DNA of 64,000 nucleotides, taken from positions 42,696,522-42,760,521 of the forward strand of contig NC_089232.1 of NCBI RefSeq assembly GCF_963924675.1, read 5' to 3'. Each line of letters opens with the position of its first letter. Positions within the stretch are counted from its first letter, which is position 1. The translations under genes and the position numbers were made by a program. Shown piece after piece: positions 55,976 to 64,000 of this stretch. The DNA comes from Phocoena phocoena (Eukaryota; Chordata; Mammalia; Artiodactyla; Phocoenidae). The notes under the pieces are model-generated. The model saw only the letters and a list, made by a program, of their open reading frames with translations. It ran no database searches and had not been told where the DNA came from.

Positions 55976-57339
55976 CCTTCTTCTTCACACATTTATTGTG
56001 AAAAACCCAGACACTCTACTAATGTAGAAGGGATAGTTTTATAGTGATATCATGTCTAGGGATAAGAGAACAGTACAAAGGGGAGAACCAGAGAAAAAAC
56101 AAAACAAAACAAAAAACCTTTTCTTTTTTTTCTTTCAAACTGTGTCCCAATTTGCCTAGTGTCAGGATCATACACATTTTACAGAGAAATAAGGAAAACA
56201 CAACTCATTGGTTTTGTTTCAGAACAGACGTGGCTGTGCCTGCATAGCAACCAGCAAAAGATGGAGAAGGGCGGGTTTCAGATGATGGTCCAGATGCTTG
56301 CTGATATTCACAGTGTAAGCAGCTGGGTGGTTGACTGAATCTCCCATTAATCACCAAGACCCTTGGCCTTGTGTGGACAAAATTGTAAGTTGATGATGGG
56401 GAGAAAAATAAATCCATATAGACAGAAAAACAGAATTATACATAATTCCAGTCTGGTATGTTTGAATGTAAATGTCTCTCTTTGTACTCTCATAATGAAT
56501 GGGAGTCTTAGGCAGTCTATTATAACAGCAGGGGCAGCCATAAAGACAATAAGGATATAAATGATGACACGATAAATAGTCTTCTACTGCAGATCATCGG
56601 AGGGGAGCCTTTTAAAACAGAGTATTCTATGAACATTCCCAAGTTGGTGTGTCTGTACTTATTTCATCTTACACTTTTTCAAACGATGATCTCTCCAGAA
56701 GACATATAAATCATTGCAATTACTAGAGGAGGAACCTATAGACCCTTGCTTCTTTTCATGGTAGCTGAAAATGACGAGACTAGAAACCCCTTGAGATGTG
56801 ACGCTCATGAGTGAAAAGCCCCAGGCACCTGAACTAAGACTTGAATCAGTGCTTCCAAATTGCAGAACGGGATGGGATGCTTAGGGGATTTGGGCTCATT
56901 TATCCCCTACCTTCAACCATGCAGAGAGAGGAGGTAAACCAAATATTTGTCCACAGGGAGGAGGAAGTAAGCCTTCTCAGTCCCTTTTCTTTCTTTTCCT
57001 CTTCTACTTCTGTAGCCTTGTGGCAACTTTGGAAATGTGATCGCTTATTTAAAAGTTAATTTATCCAGGGTTATGATTAACCATACATTTATCAGGCAAT
57101 CTGTATTTTCTTATGAGGTTTTTTCTTCTGAGCTATATTTGTTAATATCAATTATTAAACACACATGAAATAACTTGACTTGAAATACAGTATAACTTTA
57201 TTGTAAGTATTTGTTGATCATTCATTGTGTGCTTGTATATGTACCAGGCACCCAGGAACCTACAAACTGCCTGGAGAAATAGTTCCTGGTACTTGCTGTC
57301 TTCTTTTCTCTCATTCACTACTCAACCTCCTGCAGTACA
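55976..57339. other. Single-copy-looking DNA
   Basis: No gene or named repeat recognised. An A-rich (AAAAC)n-like stretch lies at 56091-56117. Confidence 0.4.
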
Positions 57340-58110
57340 AACTGATTGGAATTTCTCTTGGCAAGGTCAATGATGACGTCTTTGTTGATAAATTCAATAA
57401 ATAATCCTTATTTGAACTCTCATCAGCATTCCACAATGTTGACCAGTTTCTCCTTTAAAAGCCTCTTCCCTGGCTTCTAGGATACCGAGCTACCTGGCTT
57501 TCCTACTACTTCTCTCTGGTGCCTCTTTTCTGGTTCTTAGCATGTGTCTCCCTCCTCTGCCAATAACTAAAATGTTGGTATTTTCAGGGTTCTTCTCTAG
57601 GTGCCCTCCTCTCCTTTTTCCTCCCTTTTCCTCTCTCCTCTCTCCTCTTTTCATTCTACTCAACTTCCCTGAGTAATCAGAGCCATTCCAATGGCTCTGC
57701 AATCCCTAATCCTATATGTACCATACAGCCCCTTATATATCTGATCATTCTTAAATTTATGTTTTCATCTGAATCTTCACACCTGGACACCATCCCGTAT
57801 ATCAAATTGCCCCTTGGATGCCTTGCTTTGCTGTCTTACAGGTACTTCTATTATAGTATAATCAAAGAAAAATTCATCTTCTCCCACAAATTTGACTCAT
57901 CTGTTTTGCATTTTTCACTGAATGGCACTAAAATCCAACCCACAGAATAAGCCAGAAATATGGGTGGCATGGTTAACTCTTTCTTCTCCACACATTTGAC
58001 CAGTTACCAAGTTCTATGAATTTTAACTAAGAAACATTTTAAAATATGTTCACATGCTTCCTTTCCTCTATTAATACCCCAATCTGAGTCCCAACATTTC
58101 TCCCCAGATA
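57340..58110 (+). repeat. L2 LINE ORF2 region
   Basis: Forward L2 reverse-transcriptase text: 'ttgttgataaattcaataaa' near 57380, 'catcagcattccacaatgtt' near 57421, 'ggcttctaggataccgagct' near 57472, 'aaaatgttggtattttcagg' near 57569, 'cttggatgccttgctttg' near 57813 and 'accagttaccaagttctatg' near 57999. Strongly diverged; no usable frame. A CT-rich tract at 57600-57650 is part of it. Confidence 0.6.
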
Positions 58111-58615
58111 AAGTCTTCATTTTAGCATGCACAATTTGGAAGAGAGGACAGATACAGTCATTTTTAGGAAGAAAGTCTTAACGTTAGCCAAACTGGAATA
58201 AACAAGGGTTTGTAGAATGGGCCACAGCATTTCTTCACGTTTCTCTTATGAGCACCTTTCAGTTCACATAGAGTCGGCTTCAGATGGAAATTTGAGAAGC
58301 TCTTCCATTTCTGATTTCCTCTTCGCTTCTTTATTCCTCCAACTATCCCTTTGGTTCTTCTCTAGTACCTTCAACTCAAGTGCCTTAAATTCCTTGAGGT
58401 TCTGATAATGGCTCCTGCTTCTAATCTGTCTGAGTGGCTATAGATCCTTTTTGTGTCATAGCTGGAGAAATTTTCAGGTATTTCAGATGCTTCAGACCAT
58501 ACTAGACCACTTTTGTTTTGTCAGCATTGAGTGCCTCTCTTGGCATAACTTTTCTCTATTACTGTACCACTCAAGTCATTCTCTCTAGGACTCAGAGGAT
58601 GAGGGAAGGCAGTGT
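58111..58615. other. Unassigned 0.5-kb segment between two L2 parts
   Basis: The L2 text stops near 58110 and resumes near 58620. The intervening sequence was not recognised as any repeat. It could be a later insertion or L2 too diverged to follow by eye. Confidence 0.35.
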
Positions 58616-59065
58616 GAATTCAGTATTCTGTTCATGGTTCTGCTCACCTCCTGATTTGCTCCTGTTCAATATTCTCTTCCTTTTGCAGTCAGAATAAGCC
58701 TTCTGAAAGGTAGGTCTAATCATATCACTTCCCTACTTCACATTCCCATGGCATCCCATTACCATCAGGGTAACCATCAACTTCTTAAAATAGACTTGTC
58801 TACTTCCTTTCACGTTGTCACTTGCCACACCCTTCTTCTTCTTTCTCTCAGCACCAGCTAAACTGGATTCTTTCAAGCTCTATGTCATCTGGTTCTCTGT
58901 TAGCTCCAGTCCTTTGCACATGCTGTTCCTTCTGTCCCAACGCAGACCTTGGAATCATTGCATCTCATTCTTTGGCTCATCTCTAGATCTCCTTCTTTCT
59001 ACAAGAGATAGGTGAAGATGTGAATTGCAGTCTCATTTGGGTATTTGTTTATATCCTGTTTTATG
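58616..59065 (+). repeat. L2 LINE 3' region
   Basis: Forward L2: 'ttgcagtcagaataagcctt' near 58685, 'aatcatatcacttccctact' near 58719, 'ccatggcatcccattaccat' near 58746, 'gtcctttgcacatgctgttc' near 58910 and 'ccttggaatcattgcatctc' near 58949. It continues the L2 at 57340-58110 in the same direction. Confidence 0.7.
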
Positions 59066-61570
59066 TTTTGTTTTGTCTGTTGAATCCTCCTAATAGCAGC
59101 AAGCCTGAAATTGAATTTCTGGTTTCCGGTGGATAAGAAAAGCGCCTTCTGCCTAGGGAACACTGTTCTTTCCTGTGCTCTGTTGCTTGATGATTGGCTT
59201 CAGGTGGGTGGCAGGATGTAACTTCCAGCTAGGGTCTTGCCGGGAGGTCTCCCAGCTGTGGGAGTAAAGCCAAGGGTCCCTCCTGTGTACGTGCATATGA
59301 GGACAGCTATAATGAGCTAGGAACTGGTACTTTATTCTCAGTGTTTTTGTTACAGAGATGTGGATGAGGGATTGTTTTAGCAAAAGGAATTAAATACCTG
59401 TCAAGATACTCTGCAGCATTAGCATGGAAAAAAGTTCACTCCTAGAAGTTTTCTGAGCTTAGATTCAATGAGTAGTTATTGGCATCATTATTTAGTAGGA
59501 GAATTTTGATCCACAGAGTTGATATATATCTCAGGTTCCTAATTTATATGTGTGTTGTTGTTTTTTTTCCTGTTCACAAGAAGGATGTTATTATCTGTTA
59601 GATTCAATGGTGGAAGCAAAACAGAAGGAACCAAAGAATACAGCATTGTGAGTTCAAGCAGTAACACTATTTAGGAAAGAAAGCAATCTCAGGAGAAAGA
59701 ATTGAGTAAACTTGATAGATTTTCTGATTTATCCTCTTCACAAACGTATTCCTACAGCCCTAACCAATTTCACTTTCTCTCTACCTTCTCTATGCTATGC
59801 CTTAAAATCACTTTAATCCTTAAAGAAGCAGAGTTAGCACAAAGGACTCTATTTGGGCCAGCTTTATAAATGATCCTCATGAGTTTTCCTCGAGTTACGA
59901 TAGGTCTGAAGGAAATTAGCAACAGAAGACAAAATGGGAGACACCATTTTACATCTAGGAATTGGCTTATTTAATTCCTTACTTCTTTTAAAGGCCATGT
60001 TAGCTTCTTTCTTAGGAGGTGTTGGAACGTGAAAAAAAAATCCGAAGAGGTTTTACGCATTTTTCTTTTCTTTTTTCTTTTTTTACTTAACCCTCATTTC
60101 AGAAGGTTGTAATGAATTCCGACCCCTCAGCAATGTGTATTTTTGAGCCCTGCTAGGTAGCATGGTACAGACATGGACTCTAAAAAAACCTCAGAGTGTC
60201 TGTTTACCAAGGTGACTCAAATGATTCTCGAAGCTCCCATCCAGCTCCTGAGAGTTCGGCAGTGTTGAAGTTTTATGTCCAATGTATGATTATATTACAC
60301 AGAGATACTGAGCTAACACAGGCAATGAAGTCTAGAGGCATTAAGCATGTTCATTTAAGCAGTAATTTCTGTCTTATCTATTAACAACCTTTATTAGAGG
60401 GGTTAGCAAGTTGCTAAAATGCGACCGATTCTGGCTTAATTTTATTTCATTTCCCTTGTCTCCGCTTAAATGAAGGGCATTAATTGGCAATGAATTGTCC
60501 AGGCCTCTGGGAGAGGGGTGGAAGGAGAAAGAAGAAAAGCAAATGTCCAGTTTCTCCCTGAGACTGGACAGACCTCCTCTAGGTAATAAGCATTGGCTCT
60601 GTCTTTCTGGGAGAAGCCGCAGTTTTACCTGGAGAGTACAGGAAAATACATAATAAGGGAAGAATACCATATATTGTTTTCATTGCAGTTGAGACAGTCT
60701 TGATTGTTGTTCCTATGCTCCTTAGGCTCGGAACTGGAGGGCGGGGAGCGCATGCAGCTTGGGAGTAGGATGCAGCATCTGGGTTGTATGTACACAGCAT
60801 TATGCAAAAGTCTTGTATGCCCACACTTCAGACAGTTCTGACAGCTGCTGGGACAAACTATTTTCCAGTATAATTATATAAAGCCAAAAGCAGTCAGCAA
60901 TTGTATTTACCATTGTGAATTGTGTTCCAAATCTTATTCTCTCTGAGATATTCATTTTAATGAGCTAAAGATGCTCACTTAAAAAAATAAAAGGTTTTGC
61001 ACGTAAGCATCTTCAAAAAAATGTTTTTATACTGTATGCTAGCATTACCACATTTCTTCCAGAACATATTTTGATTCCTAAGTTAAATCTAGCTATAGCC
61101 AAAACTCAGGTTTGCAGTATGTCAAAATGCTCTGCTACAGGTAGCTCTCAAGACCTTGTGGCCGTGATCCACCAGGAGTAGACTGGATTTTGGAAATTAT
61201 GGCAAATAGAATCTTAATCATATATGTCTTCAGCCTTCTGAAGATTATAGGTTTCCAGATGAATGAAATGACATGATGATAAAGATGTTTTTCAGCCTAA
61301 GTTTTTGAAACCAAGGAGGCTACAAAGCAGAGGAAGCTCAGAGAATTGACACTCTTACTGAATCCATCTATCCATTAATTTTAGATTTTTTGCTGCCTTT
61401 AAACTTCTCATTCTTTCTGCCACCTTGTAGGAAACGCTAACCAATGACACCAATAACTAATGACAGAAGCCAAATGAGGTATCTTTTCCCTTAGTACTCA
61501 CTGAGAGTTGTGCATACCTGCATTGTAGCCATAACCTTGCTGTCCTGTAATTGTGTGAGTCTTCCCTCCG
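59066..61570. other. Single-copy-looking DNA, 2.5 kb
   Basis: No repeat, exon or RNA gene recognised. A patch at 60370-60560 has closely spaced ATTA cores ('gcattaattggcaatgaatt' at 60478) that could mark a conserved element. An overlapping minus-strand frame of 98 codons has no domain. Confidence 0.35.
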
Positions 61571-61750
61571 TACCAGGGGTTGACATACTATGGTCTGCAG
61601 ACCATTCCTGACCGCTCCCTGTTGTTGTTTTTTTAATAACGTTTTATTGAAACACATCTCTATGCATCTGTTTATGTATTTATTGTCTATGACTGCTTTT
61701 GTGCTACAGGGGCAAAGTTGAATAGTTGCACCAGAGACTGTAGGGTGAGA
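61571..61750 (+). mobile_element. MER3-like hAT element, left part
   Basis: 'caggggttgacatactatgg', 'ataacgttttattgaaacac', 'ttgtctatgactgcttttgt' and 'ggcaaagttgaatagttgca' follow MER3-type consensus in order. The right terminus was not found, so the element is truncated. Confidence 0.7.
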
Positions 61751-63490
61751 CCCGGGTGGGAAGGAAACAAGGAGAATAAGCATGGAATCTTCAGGGATTC
61801 AAATCTTAATGCCTGCACTGTCTGGGTGATTAAAGAAAAGTCAGTATAGTAGAGCAGAGGAGCTGAGTCACCTACAAATTTCATCAGCAGAAAGGGTTCC
61901 AGGAAAGATATATGCTTAGAGCCACCATTGTAGAGAGCTGAGCCTTTGGGAGAAGATGAAAAAAGCCTGTTTGCTTATTATACTTTTTGGTCCTCCCTTT
62001 CAGTGGTAGTAGTAATTAAAGGTCTGAGTGTGTCTTTTGCCAGGCAGGGCTTAATGGAGGGTTAACCTGGGCCAAGGTGAGGCCTTGGGGGTGGGGTGGG
62101 GATACGGTGGAAGGAAGCAAAGGAAGGCTGCTTGACTATCTCTGGATCAAGCCTCAGGGTTCTTTAAATTCTCTGCTGGTCGGCTTAGGTGGGTAGGGAG
62201 AAGGTGAATATTTAGAACAGAAGCCCTGGTTGTGGTAACGACTGCACATTTGGTCAGTTTGGGTCCTGTGTCATCTCTTGGAAATCACATTGAGGCAGTG
62301 CGGATGTGGATCTGGGATGGTACTAATTGAGCTGAGGGAGCCCGAACATCTGCCAGAGCCAGCAATAGGAAACGTCAGCAGCTGGCAAACGACCTACAAA
62401 TACTGCCTGTCTGAAATTGCAGTAACAATAGCTTTTTCACATAGTGAGTAGTAAATAAAAGAAATTTATCCACTACCCTCCAAAGGTTTTTATGAGAAGA
62501 ATAACAAGTGACAGTGATCCAAGAAACAATCACTTATTAAAGGGGAATAATGTGCTCAGAATATATTTATAAAATGAATATATTGTAGGGTCACCGAGTA
62601 TACTGACTGTGGCAAACACTCAGCCCCCTAACAAAATATTATAACTTCCGCAGCTAAACATGTACACTAGTTAGCATATATATATAGCAGCGTGGCTCAC
62701 TGATTTAGCTCAGCATAGAATTTAATTTTCTATTATACATTTTTTTTTTTTATTTTTAGAGATGAACTAGAGTTCTAACATTATGAGTCTCAACCAGGAG
62801 TTTGAAGTATTATAATCAAATGATTTCATAGTCTCAAATAACCTAAAGCTGTTCCCTGATTGTTTATTGATTCTTACTGATTTATTTCCTGGTATTGTTA
62901 TTCTTCTCATCTGCCACCGTTCCTCCAACCAGAGAGCACTGTGGCCAATGTATATCCACAGGCAAGCACTGAGAGGAGATAGGTAACCTGGAAAGCTTCA
63001 TTAAATTTCCAGGACAACAGAGTCAGAATCACTGCACCAGGTTAGTCATTTACTGAAAGGCAAAACGATTTTGCTTTGGATTCTCTGGTTACCACCTCAG
63101 GGGTCCATAGAAATCTTCTGAGCCCTTTGTTCTCACTCGTTCTGTTTTTCTTGAAGGATGAATGCACTAGGTTTGTTTTTATAACAAATTTGACGCAGTA
63201 AACTCTGAAGTTACAGTATGGAAAACATATAATTATGGAAGCAAGCAAAGCAATAATCATTTTGTATAAGACACCAAAAGCCTACAACTGTGGCAATTAG
63301 TGTGGCACTCCCAGCTGAGATTACATTTGCATAGTGTTAATGCCAATGTGATGCTTCCATGTGGCTCAAAGAATGGAAGGAATTATCATCCCAAATTACT
63401 TGCAAATGATAAACTACAGAAAACCAGCAGGGTCTCTTCAGTGACCTGGCAAATTTATGTATCTTCCCTTCTGAAATCATCACTTGCTTT
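61751..63490. other. Single-copy-looking DNA
   Basis: No feature recognised apart from a G-rich patch at 62080-62100 and a T-run at 62740-62750. Confidence 0.4.
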
Positions 63491-63495
63491 AGGTT

Positions 63496-63531
63496 GCGTG
63501 TGTGTGTGTCTGTGTCTGTGTCTGTGTCTAC
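63496..63531. repeat. (TG)n/(TGTGTC)n microsatellite
   Basis: A short TG run is followed by three or four tgtgtc units. The 79-codon plus frame that ends in Cys-rich text is a product of this repeat. Confidence 0.9.
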
Positions 63532-64000
63532 ACCAGTGAAGAATGGCTTTCATAATATTTCTACCATGAGTTTTTAAAGCATTGTTCGTTCAGATAAACG
63601 TCATATACTGTTGTGTTCTCAGAACATCTCTTTAAGGTGAATATGAAGATATTTTTGCTTTCAGATGACTTCAGTGTTCTAGATAATTCAGGCCTAAGAC
63701 AGCCTGACATTGTTGTTATCGCTGAGTGACATGAACTCAGCTTCTGTTTCACATTTTTTCCCTAGCGCAGGAAAAAGCACTTTTTCCCTGCCCTTGAAGT
63801 CCTCTGTTTTTTTTTCTATTTTTTATCCTAGCTCTAAATAGATACAATTTTTTAAAATACCACATTATATTTAGTCTCACTTTTACAATATAGGTGAAGC
63901 AGTTTATATCTGAGCCCTTCTCAGCTTTGATTTAATCACTTTTTAAAGTCTTTGGAAAATAATGGGTGCATACAGTGAGAACCTTTCGTTAATGACAGCA
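63532..64000. other. Single-copy-looking DNA to window end
   Basis: No feature recognised. Confidence 0.35.

Noticed and set aside
3220..63015. Shared text 'cttcattaaaatttccagg' near 3220 and 'cttcattaaatttccaggac' near 62997
   Set aside because: Only about 19 AT-rich bases with a length difference; within what chance allows for 64 kb without further flank similarity.

Overview
The window is nuclear DNA from a mammal, almost certainly a cetacean. The main evidence is the set of tRNA-derived SINEs with the CHR-type head (gggcttccctggtggcgca) and the ending cccgcgtaccgc before poly(A), plus three long CHR copies with repeated 'acaactactgag' units. No ruminant Bov-tA/BovB tails or pig PRE-1 copies were seen. 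Older layers are the ones shared by placental mammals: MIR, L2, MER5-, MER20- and MER3-like hAT elements, a Tigger7/MER44-like DNA transposon, MaLR-type retroviral remnants and several ages of L1. No tools were run, so repeat family names come from recall of consensus sequences.

No protein-coding gene, exon series, functional RNA gene, CRISPR array or operon could be supported. The longer open frames are shadows of repeats: CHR SINEs on both strands, L1 ORF1 and ORF2 remnants, and a Tigger7-like transposase tail. The window reads as intergenic or deep intronic DNA.

Layout: 1-19010 is mostly single-copy-looking DNA with scattered old LTR, MIR and L2 pieces and four SINEs. 18948-21960 is an L1 cluster with an inverted internal segment, entered by a SINE. 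22194-28725 is a nearly full-length minus-strand L1 (about 6.3 kb without its nested SINE) bounded by a 15-bp target-site duplication; its ORF1 and ORF2 are broken. 31390-35126 is an older minus-strand L1 that keeps ORF2 and 5' UTR sequence but lacks ORF1. 38-44.4 kb is SINE-rich and holds a Tigger7/MER44-like element (43064-44402) with perfect 17-bp terminal inverted repeats, entered by two SINEs. 45-49 kb is AT-rich ancient L1/L2 with a MER5A-like element. 52-56 kb holds two SINEs and a MaLR/ERVL-type internal remnant. 57.3-59.1 kb is a two-part L2. The rest, to 64000, looks single-copy apart from a MER3-like element at 61.6 kb.

The nested insertions give a relative history: L2 and MIR first, then DNA transposons and old L1s, then the full-length L1, and last the short CHR SINEs, many with perfect 14-17 bp target-site duplications. 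I found no clearly new biological system. The more unusual items are a 38-bp tailless insertion of only the SINE head with a perfect 16-bp duplication, a 45-nt pure poly(T) on one SINE, an exact 30-bp duplication 1.5 kb apart, and several compact hairpins.
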